Assembly (NCBI RefSeq): GCF_004405105.1
Contig: NZ_SORW01000008.1
Location: 32,959 to 96,958, forward strand
Direction of reading: 5' to 3'
Source of the DNA: Jeotgalibacillus sp. R-1-5s-1
Lineage (GTDB): Bacteria > Bacillota > Bacilli > Bacillales > Jeotgalibacillaceae
Length of the DNA: 64,000 nt
The notes below the pieces were generated by a model. It made no database searches and had not been told where the DNA came from. It was given only the letters and a program-made list of their open reading frames with translations. Shown piece by piece: positions 35,594-45,193 of this stretch (position 1 is its first letter; every line of letters begins with the position of its first letter). The translations under genes and the position numbers were made by a program.

Positions 35594-37129
35594 ATGAATG
35601 TGCAGACGCTTGAGAACAGCTTGTATGATTTGATTGTGGAAACATCGACGAATTTGCCGAAGGATGTGCGCCGTGCGATCCGTAAAGCGAAGGAGCAGGA
35701 GAATGCCGGGACACGGGCTGCGATGAGTCTGGCGACGATTACGCAAAATATTCAGATGGCCGATGAGAAAGTGTCGCCGATCTGTCAGGATACAGGATTA
35801 CCAACATTTAAAATTAAAACGCCAGTCGGAGTGAACCAGCTGGAGATCACAAAGGCGATTAAAAATGCGATGGTTAGAGCGACGAAGGATGGGAAGATGC
35901 GTCCGAACTCGGTTGATTCCATCACAGGTGAAAACAGCGGGGACAATCTTGGTGAGGGTCTTCCTGTAATTAAATATGAGCAGTGGGAAAAGGATACGAT
36001 TGATATCCGCCTGATTTTAAAAGGAGGCGGATGTGAAAATAAAAATATTCAGTACAGCCTTCCTTGTGAGCTGGACGGATTAGGCCGTGCGGGTCGTGAC
36101 CTGGATGGTATTCGTAAGTGTATCATGCATTCTGTGTACCAGGCGCAGGGGCAGGGCTGCAGTGCAGGCTTTATCGGTGTCGGGATTGGTGGAGACCGCT
36201 CATCAGGTTATGACCTGGCAAAAGCGCAGCTATTCCGTTCGTCTGATGATGTGAACCCGAATGAGGATTTGAGAAAGCTTGAGGAGTATGTGATGGAGCA
36301 TGCCAACGAGCTCGGCATCGGCACGATGGGCTTTGGCGGTGAGACGACGCTTCTTGGTTGTAAGGTAGGAGTCATGCACAGAATTCCTGCGAGCTTTTTT
36401 GTGTCTGTTGCTTATAATTGCTGGGCATTCCGCCGTTTAGGAATTACGGTAGATGCTGTCAGCGGTGAGATTCAGGAATGGTTGTATCAGGAAGGAGATA
36501 AAATCTCGTTTGATGCAGAGCAGGCTGAAACACCAGATGAGCAGCCGGAAGTTGTGAAGCTGACAGCGCCAATTTCTGAAGAACAGATCCGCAGCTTAAA
36601 GGTTGGAGATGTTGTGCAGATCGACGGCATGATTTACACGGGCCGTGATGCGATCCATAAATATTTGAGCGATCATGATTCACCGGTTGATTTGAACGGT
36701 CAGGTTATTTACCACTGCGGACCAGTTATGCTGAAGGATGAGGAAGGCAACTGGCACGTCAAAGCAGCCGGCCCGACAACATCCATCCGTGAGGAGCCTT
36801 ACCAGGGTGATATCATGAAGAAATTTGGCATCCGCGCTGTCATCGGTAAAGGCGGCATGGGTCCGAAAACGCTGAAGGCACTTGAAGAGCATGGCGGCGT
36901 TTACCTGAACGCAATTGGCGGAGCGGCACAGTATTATGCTGACTGTATTCAGGGAGTGGAAGGCGTTGACCTGATGCAGTTTGGCGTGCCGGAAGCGATG
37001 TGGCACCTGCGTGTGAAAGGTTTTACAGCGGTTGTCACCATGGATGCGCACGGAAACAGCCTGCATAAGGACGTTGACCAATCATCACTCGAAAAACTGT
37101 CACGTTTTAAAGAGCCGGTATTTAAATAA
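35594..37129 (+). CDS. fumA: Class I fumarate hydratase
   Basis: A 511-residue iron-sulfur fumarase interconverting fumarate and malate in the TCA cycle. The N-terminal alpha-type domain (about 1-285) holds SPICQDTGLPTF and GCSAGFIGVGIGGDRSSGYDLAK. The beta-type domain (about 325-505) holds GPTTSIREEPYQGD, GKGGMGPKTLKAL and VTMDAHGNSLH. Cysteines available for the 4Fe-4S cluster include those in CQDTG, QGCSAG and LLGCKVG. The ATG follows GGGAGGGG. It is monocistronic with a terminator. The oxygen-sensitive class I enzyme differs from the class II FumC usual in Bacillus. Confidence 0.93.
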   Translation: MNVQTLENSLYDLIVETSTNLPKDVRRAIRKAKEQENAGTRAAMSLATITQNIQMADEKVSPICQDTGLPTFKIKTPVGVNQLEITKAIKNAMVRATKDGKMRPNSVDSITGENSGDNLGEGLPVIKYEQWEKDTIDIRLILKGGGCENKNIQYSLPCELDGLGRAGRDLDGIRKCIMHSVYQAQGQGCSAGFIGVGIGGDRSSGYDLAKAQLFRSSDDVNPNEDLRKLEEYVMEHANELGIGTMGFGGETTLLGCKVGVMHRIPASFFVSVAYNCWAFRRLGITVDAVSGEIQEWLYQEGDKISFDAEQAETPDEQPEVVKLTAPISEEQIRSLKVGDVVQIDGMIYTGRDAIHKYLSDHDSPVDLNGQVIYHCGPVMLKDEEGNWHVKAAGPTTSIREEPYQGDIMKKFGIRAVIGKGGMGPKTLKALEEHGGVYLNAIGGAAQYYADCIQGVEGVDLMQFGVPEAMWHLRVKGFTAVVTMDAHGNSLHKDVDQSSLEKLSRFKEPVFK

Positions 37130-37140
37130 TGATTTATATC

Positions 37141-37167
37141 AAGCACTCACTTCAGGTGGGTGCTTTT
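37141..37167 (+). terminator. Terminator of the fumarase gene
   Basis: Stem AAGCACTCAC / GTGGGTGCTT and a short T run, 12 bases after the stop. Confidence 0.75.
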
Positions 37168-37171
37168 ACTA

Positions 37172-37201
37172 TGTATCGAAGCACGCGTTCCGCACATCCT
37201 G
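37172..37201 (+). promoter_or_regulatory. Sigma-G-like promoter of pdaA
   Basis: TGTATC, a 17-base spacer and CATCCTG, one mismatch from TGnATA and one from CATnnTA. It is 20 bases before the start and consistent with forespore expression known for pdaA. Confidence 0.45.
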
Positions 37202-37221
37202 TAAATGAAAGGAGGAGGAAG

Positions 37222-37989
37222 ATGAAAAAATCGATACTGGGAATAGTATGTGTCATGTTATGTTTGAGTATTCCTTTAACGGCAGCAGCACAGCAGGTTT
37301 ATTCGTGGGGGTTTAAACGCAGTGTAAATGGTGAGCAGCCGGATGCAGGTGCTGAGTATAATGAGGTACTGAAAAAGCATGACGCCTTTTATAAAGGGTC
37401 GCCGGATGAAAAGGTTGTGTATTTTACGTTTGACAACGGCTTTGAAAATGGCCACACGGAAAAGATCCTGGATGTGCTGAAAAAAGAAAAGGTTCCAGCC
37501 ACGTTCTTTTTGACAGGTCATTACTTGGAAAGTGCAGAGCCGCTTGTGAAAAGAATGGTGAAGGAAGGGCATATTATCGGGAATCATTCATGGGGACATC
37601 CGAACTTTTCGACCATTTCAGAAGAGGCGATGAAAGAGGAATGGGCGAAGGTGAAAAAGATAACCGAAGAGCTGACAGGGCAGAAGGAGATGCACTATGT
37701 GCGTCCGCCTGAAGGAGTCTTCAACGAACGTTCCCTTGAAGTAGCAACAGAGGAAGGCTACACGCATGTGTTCTGGTCGCTCGCCTGGGTGGACTGGTAT
37801 CACGAAAAGCCGCGTGGCGGGGACGTTGCCTACAACGAAATCATGAAGCAGCTGCATCCCGGAGCGGTGATCCTTTTGCACACCGTTTCAAAGGATAATG
37901 CAGACGCGATTGAGCGTGTCATTAAGGATATGAAGAAGCAGGGTTATAAGTTCGAGTCACTGGATCATTTGACTGGAAAGAAGAGCTGA
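37222..37989 (+). CDS. pdaA: Peptidoglycan N-acetylmuramic acid deacetylase PdaA
   Basis: A 255-residue exported polysaccharide deacetylase that makes muramic delta-lactam in the spore cortex. A signal peptide (about 1-24, ending LTAAAQ) precedes the NodB domain: motif 1 TFDNGFENGHT (Asn replaces the usual second Asp of TFDDG, as in PdaA), motif 2 HIIGNHSWGHP, motif 3 RPPEGVF, and VILLHTVSKDNA. The ATG has GAAAGGAGGAGG upstream; frames extending farther are spurious. Family knowledge: loss of PdaA blocks germination. Confidence 0.92.
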   Translation: MKKSILGIVCVMLCLSIPLTAAAQQVYSWGFKRSVNGEQPDAGAEYNEVLKKHDAFYKGSPDEKVVYFTFDNGFENGHTEKILDVLKKEKVPATFFLTGHYLESAEPLVKRMVKEGHIIGNHSWGHPNFSTISEEAMKEEWAKVKKITEELTGQKEMHYVRPPEGVFNERSLEVATEEGYTHVFWSLAWVDWYHEKPRGGDVAYNEIMKQLHPGAVILLHTVSKDNADAIERVIKDMKKQGYKFESLDHLTGKKS

Positions 37990-38003
37990 GTAAATGATTG
38001 AGA

Positions 38004-38028
38004 GCCACTCTTTGAGGGTGGCTTTTTT
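38004..38028 (+). terminator. Terminator of pdaA
   Basis: Stem GCCACTC / GGGTGGC and six Ts. Confidence 0.8.
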
Positions 38029-38048
38029 AAATTTGGGGGTGTAGTGCG

Positions 38049-38240
38049 AATTGTACTGTTCCGGTCTGTTTTTCAATCGATTCAAAAATTAATTGTTCTG
38101 TTTCAAATTTTATATGTAATGAATCAGGTTTTTATTGTATCGTTACACGTCAAAATCGGATTTTTTGTCATGTTCCCCAACTGATTTTACTCGTTCAAAG
38201 TGGCTAATTGTATCGTTTCAAAAAAGGAATGTATCGTTTC
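38049..38240. repeat. Degenerate interspersed repeats of AATTGTATCGTTTCAA
   Basis: Five imperfect direct repeats are spread over about 190 bases (near 38049, 38091, 38134, 38206 and 38228). Examples are AATTGTTCTGTTTCAA and AATTGTATCGTTTCAA. No gene is seen in this gap; the alkA promoter (TGCTATACT) follows. Confidence 0.55.
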
Positions 38241-38293
38241 TCTATTTTCCCTCCATCCAGATGCTATACTAATTCAAAAAGGATGAATCACAG

Positions 38294-39160
38294 ATGTGGC
38301 ATGAAGAAGTAGAAATAGCAGGACCTTACGACTTCGACCGCGTACTTGAGCGGATGAGTCTCGATCCTTTAGTGAAAATGAATAAAGAAACGCGTACACT
38401 CTTTCTTCCGTTTAAAGAAGAGAAGAAGCAGGTTGTGATAATACAGTTTACCGGAACGAAAGAGAAGCCGTCTTTTCGCATTTCAGTTAAGGATCATCAC
38501 GATCAAGCAGTTGCTTTTGCCAAGCATATCCTGCAAATCGACAAAGGCCTCCATCCCATTAGCGACCATTTCAAAAAAACGAATCTTGCCAGTGTATTTG
38601 AGGAGCATGCAGGAACACCGCTTGTTCTGGAGCCGTCTCCATACAGTGCCCTGTTAAAAAGTGTGATTCATCAGCAGCTGAATATGAGCTTTGCGGCTAC
38701 ATTGACGAAGCGGTTTGTGACGACTTTTGGTGAAGAGATCAATGGTGTGTGGTTTTATCCGGAGCCGGAAATCGTCGCTGCGATCGAACCGGAACAGCTG
38801 AGAGCGCTGCAGTTCAGTCAGCGGAAAGCCGAATACGTGATCGGGATTGGTCAAAAGGTGGTATCCGGTGAGCTCGATTTTCATGCTCTTGAAGAGAAAT
38901 CAGATGAAGAAATCATCAAAGAATTAACCGCGATTCGCGGAATTGGCCCATGGACCGCGCAGAGTGTGCTATTATTTGGTTTTGGACGTATGGATATTTT
39001 TCCGATGGGTGACATTGGCATCCAGAACGCGTTGAAGAAACATTTTGAATTACAGGATAAGCCCGCAATAGAGCAGATGGTGGAGTGGCAAAAGGACTGG
39101 TCTCCTTATTTAAGCTATGCCTCCCTTTATTTGTGGCGGAGCATAGAAACAGGGAAGTGA
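38294..39160 (+). CDS. alkA: DNA-3-methyladenine glycosylase II (AlkA/YfjP type)
   Basis: A 288-residue base-excision repair glycosylase. An N-terminal AlkA-like beta domain (about 1-90) precedes the HhH-GPD domain: [13 protein letters not shown], hairpin [18 protein letters not shown], and catalytic aspartate in [10 protein letters not shown]. The start has AAAAAGGATG upstream. Its stop lies 4 bases before rlmCD, so the two form an operon as yfjP-yfjO do in B. subtilis. Confidence 0.9.
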   Translation: MWHEEVEIAGPYDFDRVLERMSLDPLVKMNKETRTLFLPFKEEKKQVVIIQFTGTKEKPSFRISVKDHHDQAVAFAKHILQIDKGLHPISDHFKKTNLASVFEEHAGTPLVLEPSPYSALLKSVIHQQLNMSFAATLTKRFVTTFGEEINGVWFYPEPEIVAAIEPEQLRALQFSQRKAEYVIGIGQKVVSGELDFHALEEKSDEEIIKELTAIRGIGPWTAQSVLLFGFGRMDIFPMGDIGIQNALKKHFELQDKPAIEQMVEWQKDWSPYLSYASLYLWRSIETGK

Positions 39161-39164
39161 CGGA

Positions 39165-40532
39165 ATGAAACAGATCGATATACAGGTAAAGCAGGAATTT
39201 CCGCTGACGATTAAGCGTCTCGGAATAAATGGAGAAGGTGTCGGTTATTTCAAAAAGCAGGTTGTGTTCGTACCGGGTGCGCTGCCTGGCGAAGAAATTG
39301 TCGCTGAAGTAACGGATGTCAGACCAAATTTTGCCCAGGCAAAAATCAAGACGATCAGAAAACCTTCACCGGATCGCGTGGAAGCACCATGTCCGGTTTA
39401 TGAAGCATGTGGAGGCTGTCAACTGCAGCATGTCACATATGAGCAGCAGCTTGCGTTTAAAAAAGACCTCATCCATCAGGCGATTGAGCGTCATGCAAAG
39501 GACTTGTTGGACGTTCCGGTTAAAAACACGATTGACATGGAAGATCCGTGGCACTACCGGAATAAGAGTCAGTTCCAGACAGAGAAAAAGGGGAAGAAGG
39601 TCGTGGCTGGTCTTTACAGCATGAATTCCCATCAGCTCGTGGATATTAAGGAATGTATCGTGCAGCGCAAGGAAACGAATAAAGCAACGCAGGTTGTGAG
39701 AAAGCAGCTTGAAAAGCTTGAGATTCCAATTTATAACGAGCGTACGAAAAACGGTGTCATCAGAACGATTGTTACACGGGTTGGCGTTGAAACGGGTGAG
39801 GTGCAAATCGTGCTGGTGACAGCAACAGACGACCTGCCTCATAAAGACAAGCTGATCCGCAACCTTGAGACGAAAATGCCTGAAGTGAAGTCGATTATGC
39901 AAAATGTTAATCCATCTTCAACGTCAGTCATTTTCGGTAAGAAAACGATCCTGCTGTCAGGGAAAGAAACGATTGCTGAAAAGATGAATGAATTTACGTA
40001 TCACCTTTCAGCGCGTGCGTTTTTCCAGCTGAATCCGACGCAGACGATCAAGCTGTACGATGAAGTAAAAAAAGCAGCGGACATGACAGGTAAAGAAAAG
40101 CTCGTTGACGCTTACTGCGGTTCAGGCACAATCGGACTCTGGTTATCAAAAGGAGCATCAGAGATCCGCGGCATGGATGTGGTGAAGGAATCTATTCTTG
40201 ACGCCAGAAGAAACGCAGAACAGCATGGCGTAAAAAACTTTGATTACCAGACAGGTACAGCAGAGGAATGGATGTTCAAATGGCAAAAAGACGGCTTTAA
40301 GCCTGACGTCGTTGTTGTCGACCCACCAAGAACAGGTCTTGATGAAAAGCTGATCAGTACCATTCTTGCTGTGAAGCCGAAAACTTTTGTTTACACATCC
40401 TGCAACCCGTCAACACTTGCAAAGGATTTAAAGCTATTATCTAAAGCGTATAAAGTGGAATATATTCAGCCGGTTGATATGTTCCCGCAGACGAGTCAGG
40501 TTGAGAGTGTAACAAAGCTTGTGTTGAAGTAA
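39165..40532 (+). CDS. rlmCD: 23S rRNA (uracil-C5)-methyltransferase RlmCD
   Basis: A 455-residue RNA methyltransferase modifying two uridines of 23S rRNA (U747 and U1939, E. coli numbering). An N-terminal TRAM domain (about 5-62), the iron-sulfur cysteines in [15 protein letters not shown], the SAM-binding [14 protein letters not shown], and the catalytic segment [13 protein letters not shown] are all visible. In Bacillus the single enzyme YfjO does both methylations, and the position after the AlkA-type gene supports that assignment. Confidence 0.93.
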   Translation: MKQIDIQVKQEFPLTIKRLGINGEGVGYFKKQVVFVPGALPGEEIVAEVTDVRPNFAQAKIKTIRKPSPDRVEAPCPVYEACGGCQLQHVTYEQQLAFKKDLIHQAIERHAKDLLDVPVKNTIDMEDPWHYRNKSQFQTEKKGKKVVAGLYSMNSHQLVDIKECIVQRKETNKATQVVRKQLEKLEIPIYNERTKNGVIRTIVTRVGVETGEVQIVLVTATDDLPHKDKLIRNLETKMPEVKSIMQNVNPSSTSVIFGKKTILLSGKETIAEKMNEFTYHLSARAFFQLNPTQTIKLYDEVKKAADMTGKEKLVDAYCGSGTIGLWLSKGASEIRGMDVVKESILDARRNAEQHGVKNFDYQTGTAEEWMFKWQKDGFKPDVVVVDPPRTGLDEKLISTILAVKPKTFVYTSCNPSTLAKDLKLLSKAYKVEYIQPVDMFPQTSQVESVTKLVLK

Positions 40533-40549
40533 GTGATTCATTAAATCTT

Positions 40550-40579
40550 AATCCCCTGGACACGGGTCCAGGGGATTTT
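40550..40579 (+). terminator. Terminator of the alkA-rlmCD operon
   Basis: Stem AATCCCCTGGA / TCCAGGGGATT and a T run. Confidence 0.88.
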
Positions 40580-40752
40580 CTTGTTCACCATAAAAGAGAT
40601 TGAGAGAAAAAGTAGACACAAATGGAAGGTCTTGTTCATACTTAATTCAGATGATGTTATATCAAACTTAAGTCGATTCACGAATTTTACATAAACCAAA
40701 ACACACCATACTTTAACAACCAAAATAACTTCAACGAAACGGAGTGACATCA

Positions 40753-41757
40753 ATGCCTTTTACCATCGTCAGACAGGACATTACAAAGCTGAAAGTGGAT
40801 GCGATTGTGAATGCTGCCAATACGGCGCTGCAAATGGGTGGCGGGGTTTGCGGGGCGATTTTTAAAGCGGCTGGATCGTCAGCGCTTCAGGCTGCCTGTG
40901 ATCAGCTCGCTCCAATCAAAACGGGTGAGGCTGTGATCACGCCGGGCTTTGAACTGCCGGCAAGGTTTATTATCCATGCGGCAGGCCCTGTATATAAGGA
41001 ATCTGAGAAAAAGCAGAGTGAACAGCACCTGCGGCATGCTTACTTTAATTCACTGGAGCTTGCAGTCCAAAATGGGTGTGAAAGCATTGCGTTTCCGCTT
41101 ATTTCAAGCGGTATTTACGGTTATCCGAAGGGTGAGGCGCTAAAGGTGGCAACGGCTTCTATTCAGGATTTTCTTATGGATCATGAACTGGATGTCACGC
41201 TCGCTGTGTTTGATAAGTCGGCGTTTACGATCAGCAGTGAGCTGATGGGTGAGGTCGACAGCTATATCGATGAACATTATGTTGAGGAATACACCACTTC
41301 AAAACGCAGGCTGCTTAAGCTGGAACAGCAGTCTATTTATGAAATGGAGGATAGGCTGGAAGACAAGGAAATTCAGTTTAACAGCGCGATGCCGATTGAT
41401 GAATGGGTTGAGAATCTGGATGAGCCGTTTTCGGTTGCGCTGCTTAAAAAAATTGATGAAAAGAAGAAAACGGATGTAGAGGTTTATAAGCGTGCGAACA
41501 TTGACCGAAAGCTGTTTTCAAAGATCAGGACCGGCAAAGGATATGTGCCAAGCAAGAAAACGGTCATCGCACTCGCAGTAGCGCTTGAACTTTCCCTGGA
41601 CGAAACAAATGATCTCCTGAAAAAGGCGGGTTACGCATTATCCCACAGCCATAAATTCGATGTCATTATTGAGTACTTTATCACCAGCGGTAAGTACGAT
41701 ATTTTTGAGATTAATGAGGTGCTGTTTAAATACGACCAGGCACTTTTAGGCAGCTGA
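40753..41757 (+). CDS. Macro-domain protein with C-terminal helical/HTH-like region
   Basis: A 334-residue fusion. The macro domain (about 1-170) shows the ADP-ribose-binding elements VDAIVNAANTALQMGGGVCGAI and PLISSGIYGYPKGEAL. A linker with DKEIQFNSAMPIDEW leads to a C-terminal region (about 220-325) whose YKRANIDRKLFSKIRTGKGYVPSKKTVIALAVALELS resembles an XRE-type helix-turn-helix. ATG at 40753 with CGGAG upstream is preferred to a GTG three codons earlier. It precedes a vWA gene on the same strand; a role in ADP-ribose metabolism or signalling is inferred. Confidence 0.85.
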   Translation: MPFTIVRQDITKLKVDAIVNAANTALQMGGGVCGAIFKAAGSSALQAACDQLAPIKTGEAVITPGFELPARFIIHAAGPVYKESEKKQSEQHLRHAYFNSLELAVQNGCESIAFPLISSGIYGYPKGEALKVATASIQDFLMDHELDVTLAVFDKSAFTISSELMGEVDSYIDEHYVEEYTTSKRRLLKLEQQSIYEMEDRLEDKEIQFNSAMPIDEWVENLDEPFSVALLKKIDEKKKTDVEVYKRANIDRKLFSKIRTGKGYVPSKKTVIALAVALELSLDETNDLLKKAGYALSHSHKFDVIIEYFITSGKYDIFEINEVLFKYDQALLGS

Positions 41758-41851
41758 ACACTTCACTTATCAATGTCGCTTTTAAAGCGACCGCTCATTT
41801 TTAAAAACCCGGTATCCTTAAGTCATCACAAAGCTTAAGGAGGACACAGTA

Positions 41852-42505
41852 ATGAAAAAGGGATTAACTGAATTAGTTTTTATCATGGATAAGAGCGGGT
41901 CAATGAGCGGCCTCGAAAAAGATACGATTGGCGGCTACAATGCGATGCTTCATAAGCAGCGGAAGGTAGAGGGGGAGTGCCGTCTGACGACTGTGCTGTT
42001 TAATGACGGTTATGAGCTGCTTCATGATCGGAAGGATATCAGACAGGCACATGAAATAACGGAAAAGGAATACAGGGTAGGCGGGTCAACAGCATTGCTG
42101 GATGCCATTGGCCGGACGATTGACACGATTAGTGTTTCACAAAAATACGCGGCCGATCATGAGCGTGCTGAAAACGTCTTGTTTGTCATCATCACAGATG
42201 GCGAGGAAAACAGCAGCCGGGAATATTCTTCTGCAAAGGTGAAGGCGCAAATTGAATGGCATAAGGAGAAAGAAGGCTGGGAATTTATTTTTCTTGGTGC
42301 CAATATTGATGCCGTCCAGACAGCCGGCTGTTACGGTATCGCGCCGGAGCGGGCAGTTGATTATCTCGCTGACAGTGAGGGGACGGAGCTGAATTTTAAG
42401 GTCATGGACCAGACGGTTACCTCTTTTCGACAGGCTGGAAAGGTTGAAGCATCAAGCTTTGAGGATATCCAAAAGGATGTCAAAAATAGAGGAGACCGGA
42501 AGTGA
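41852..42505 (+). CDS. von Willebrand factor type A domain protein (TerY-like)
   Basis: A 217-residue single-domain vWA protein. The metal-ion-dependent adhesion site is complete: DKSGSMS (DxSxS, residue 12 on), the threonine in GGSTALLDAIG, and the aspartate in VIITDGEENSS. No signal peptide is present, so it acts in the cytosol. TerY-like vWA proteins are found with tellurite/stress and macro-domain genes; here it follows a macro-domain gene by 95 bases. AAGGAGG precedes the ATG. The biochemical role is unknown. Confidence 0.85.
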   Translation: MKKGLTELVFIMDKSGSMSGLEKDTIGGYNAMLHKQRKVEGECRLTTVLFNDGYELLHDRKDIRQAHEITEKEYRVGGSTALLDAIGRTIDTISVSQKYAADHERAENVLFVIITDGEENSSREYSSAKVKAQIEWHKEKEGWEFIFLGANIDAVQTAGCYGIAPERAVDYLADSEGTELNFKVMDQTVTSFRQAGKVEASSFEDIQKDVKNRGDRK

Positions 42506-42563
42506 TAGGCGGGCCAATTTGTTTGAACTGTATAGAAATCGGATAAAAACAAATAGTGATGAT

Positions 42564-42594
42564 AAAAGAGCCTGTCATTTATAGGCTCTTTTTT
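42564..42594 (+). terminator. Terminator of the vWA gene
   Basis: Stem AAAAGAGCCT / AGGCTCTTTT and a T run. Confidence 0.87.
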
Positions 42595-42755
42595 CTTTGA
42601 AAAGGTTGCCGTGAAGCGGATCGAAAACGCTTCAATACCCACATGTGTCGTGCGGTTTGATAAAATAAACAAGAGAAGCATGATGACACAGGTTAACATT
42701 GTAACCAGACTTGTATCGGAACGAACTGATACCTGCTGGAAGAGGAGGAATCGCA

Positions 42756-44147
42756 TTGAGTATAAAGACCGAACAGGACGTTCTTGATTTGATTCAGAAA
42801 CAGAAAACATTTTTTCACAGCGGTGTTACGAGAGACGTATCTTTTCGCATTAACCAGTTGAAAAGACTGCAGGATGCGATCAAAGAAAATGAACAGAAGA
42901 TCCTGGATGCACTGAAAAAGGATCTTGGTAAAAATGAATTTGAAGCGTATGTGACTGAAATCGGGTTCACGTTGAAGAGTATTAAATCGATGATTAAAAA
43001 CGTGAAGTCATGGTCCAAAACCGAAAAGGTAAAAACGCCGGTATTTCAGATGCCATCAAAAAGCTTTATTGTAAAAGAGCCGTATGGCAGTGTGCTCATC
43101 ATTGGTCCGTTTAACTATCCGTTTCAGCTGTTGATTGAACCGCTGATCGGCGCAATGGCTGCCGGGAATTGTACGGTGCTGAAGCCTTCTGAAAGTACAC
43201 CTGAAACCTCAGCAGTAGTAAGAGATATGGTGAGAGAGCACTTTGATCCGGCTTACATCACAGTTGTAGAGGGAGAAAAGGAAGAAACCTCCCTGTTGAT
43301 CAATGCACCGTTTGATTATCTGTTTTTCACGGGCAGTGTGCCGGTTGGGAAAATCGTGATGGAGGCTGCTTCTAAAAACCTTGTACCCCATACGCTGGAG
43401 CTCGGCGGGAAAAGTCCTGTCATTATTGATGAGACGGCTGACCTTGAGAAAGCGGCACGCCGCATTATGTGGGGCAAACTGATTAATGCCGGACAGACGT
43501 GTATTGCACCGGATTATCTGGTGGTCCATGAGAGCGTGAAGAATGAGCTTGTGGAAAAGATGAAGCAGACTGTAAAGGAATTTTACGGTGAACAGATTCA
43601 GCAGAATCCGGAGTACGGGCGCATCGTGAATGAGAAACATTTTGACCGCCTCAAGGACATTCTTGAAAAAGACAGTGAAGCGATTGTCTACGGTGGTAAC
43701 CATGACCGTTCGGATAAATTTATTGAGCCGACGATCCTTGATCAGGCAGACTGGTCATTTGCTGCGATGCAGGATGAGATTTTCGGTCCGATTCTACCCG
43801 TTTTAACGTATACGGATTTGAACGCTACAATTGAAATGATCAACAAACATCCAAAACCGCTTGCACTGTACGTATTTACGGAAAACAGCCGTACTGAAAA
43901 TGAAGTGCTGTCACGTATTTCATTTGGCGGCGGATGTGTCAATGATACGCTGAGCCATGTATCCAATGAATATCTGCCGTTTGGCGGCGTGGGTCATTCT
44001 GGTGTGAATGCGTATCACGGAAAGCACAGCTTTGATACATTTACACACCGAAAGAGCATGATGAAAAAGAGTACGAAAGTTGATGTTAAGCTCGCTTTCC
44101 CTCCGTATAAAACAAGTCTTGATACAATTAAGAAACTGTTAGGATAA
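42756..44147 (+). CDS. Aldehyde dehydrogenase, ALDH3-like (YwdH/AldX type)
   Basis: A 463-residue NAD(P)-dependent aldehyde dehydrogenase. The catalytic pair is the glutamate in TLELGGKSPVII and the cysteine in NAGQTCIAPDYLV. The short length and GPFNYPFQLLIEPLIGAMAAGN are typical of the class 3/fatty-aldehyde group. A TTG start at 42756 with GAGGAGG upstream is the best choice; 15 more codons upstream overlap this site. It probably oxidises medium- or long-chain or aromatic aldehydes. It is monocistronic. Confidence 0.9.
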   Translation: MSIKTEQDVLDLIQKQKTFFHSGVTRDVSFRINQLKRLQDAIKENEQKILDALKKDLGKNEFEAYVTEIGFTLKSIKSMIKNVKSWSKTEKVKTPVFQMPSKSFIVKEPYGSVLIIGPFNYPFQLLIEPLIGAMAAGNCTVLKPSESTPETSAVVRDMVREHFDPAYITVVEGEKEETSLLINAPFDYLFFTGSVPVGKIVMEAASKNLVPHTLELGGKSPVIIDETADLEKAARRIMWGKLINAGQTCIAPDYLVVHESVKNELVEKMKQTVKEFYGEQIQQNPEYGRIVNEKHFDRLKDILEKDSEAIVYGGNHDRSDKFIEPTILDQADWSFAAMQDEIFGPILPVLTYTDLNATIEMINKHPKPLALYVFTENSRTENEVLSRISFGGGCVNDTLSHVSNEYLPFGGVGHSGVNAYHGKHSFDTFTHRKSMMKKSTKVDVKLAFPPYKTSLDTIKKLLG

Positions 44148-44153
44148 ACAATC

Positions 44154-44198
44154 AGGCTGGAACAACTCGCTCTCGTCAGCGCAGGTTCCAGCCTTTTT
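44154..44198 (+). terminator. Terminator of the aldehyde dehydrogenase gene
   Basis: Stem AGGCTGGAAC / GTTCCAGCCT with a 21-base loop and five Ts. Confidence 0.82.
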
Positions 44199-44216
44199 CT
44201 AAATGGGGGTGGGGAA

Positions 44217-45158
44217 GTGAAAGCGTATATTGCGCAGTGGCTGGGATTGAACGAAAACCGGATTAAGCCGACGATTGGCGGTTACCAGAATCATGTCTAC
44301 AAAGTTGAGCATGAGGGAAAGCCGCGCATCATCAGGCTGAGGCCACAAAGTCAACGTACAAAAAAAGAGATCAAAGAAGAACTGACTTTTATCCGTTTAT
44401 TAAATGAACATAGCGTAAATGCGGCTGCACCAGTGCTGTTGAATGGTACTTTCATTCATGAACTTCGTATAGAGGATAAAGTCTATCATGCTGTCCTTTT
44501 TGAAAGGGCACCAGGGACACTGATGAGAGTCCTCGATAAAAGCTGGAACGATGACTTTTTCAGAAAGTGGGGGGCTTACATCGGCAGCATGCACCTTGTC
44601 TCTGATCAGATGAAGTCAGAAACGCTCCATCGTAGAAAGAGAACTGTCAGGGAACCGGATCCGGAGAACATCCTGTCAAAACTGCCGGAGGAATTTCGGG
44701 CATGGACATCAGAAAACCTGAAGCAGTTCACACAGACCCCGACTTCAAAGGAAACATACGGATTCATTCATCATGATTTTCACCAGGGGAATTTATTCGT
44801 TGATCGGGACTCCTTCACCGCCTTTGACTTTGATGATGCGATGATGGACTGGAAAATGTATGATCTCGCCGTCACCTTCTATCATGCGATCTGGCAGGGG
44901 AAATCGTTCCGTCCGGAGGAAAAAGGTTTGCCAAAACGATTGTATGAGGGACTTTTAAACGGATACGTTTCCGTTCATCCGCTGACTGATGAGATGGTCA
45001 GTCAGATGGAGCCTGCACTTGCGATCCGGGATGCATTTTTATATCCGGTCTTTTCGGAAAAATGGACGATGACAGACTGGCAGAAGACATTTTTAGCGGA
45101 TATGGAAAACAGGCTGAGAGATGGGATACCATATATAGAAGAGAAAGAATACAAATAG
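44217..45158 (+). CDS. Phosphotransferase of the APH/choline kinase-like superfamily
   Basis: A 313-residue protein-kinase-like small-molecule phosphotransferase. The catalytic loop is FIHHDFHQGNLF and the metal-binding motif is FDFDDAMMDWKMYDLAV. An N-terminal lobe with VYKVEHEGKPRIIRLRP supplies the nucleotide-binding lysine or arginine. The start is GTG after GGGGGTGGGGA. The family covers aminoglycoside, homoserine and choline kinases and stress kinases such as YihE. The YihE-like HHDFHQGN and absence of resistance-gene context argue for a housekeeping role. The substrate is unknown. Confidence 0.82.
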   Translation: MKAYIAQWLGLNENRIKPTIGGYQNHVYKVEHEGKPRIIRLRPQSQRTKKEIKEELTFIRLLNEHSVNAAAPVLLNGTFIHELRIEDKVYHAVLFERAPGTLMRVLDKSWNDDFFRKWGAYIGSMHLVSDQMKSETLHRRKRTVREPDPENILSKLPEEFRAWTSENLKQFTQTPTSKETYGFIHHDFHQGNLFVDRDSFTAFDFDDAMMDWKMYDLAVTFYHAIWQGKSFRPEEKGLPKRLYEGLLNGYVSVHPLTDEMVSQMEPALAIRDAFLYPVFSEKWTMTDWQKTFLADMENRLRDGIPYIEEKEYK

Positions 45159-45187
45159 CCCTGAGGTTAAGACTTGACCTCAGGGCT
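45157..45187. terminator. Hairpin between two convergent genes
   Basis: Perfect stem AGCCCTGAGGT / ACCTCAGGGCT. T runs are weak on both sides, so termination may be partial. Confidence 0.65.
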
Positions 45188-45193
45188 GGACGT

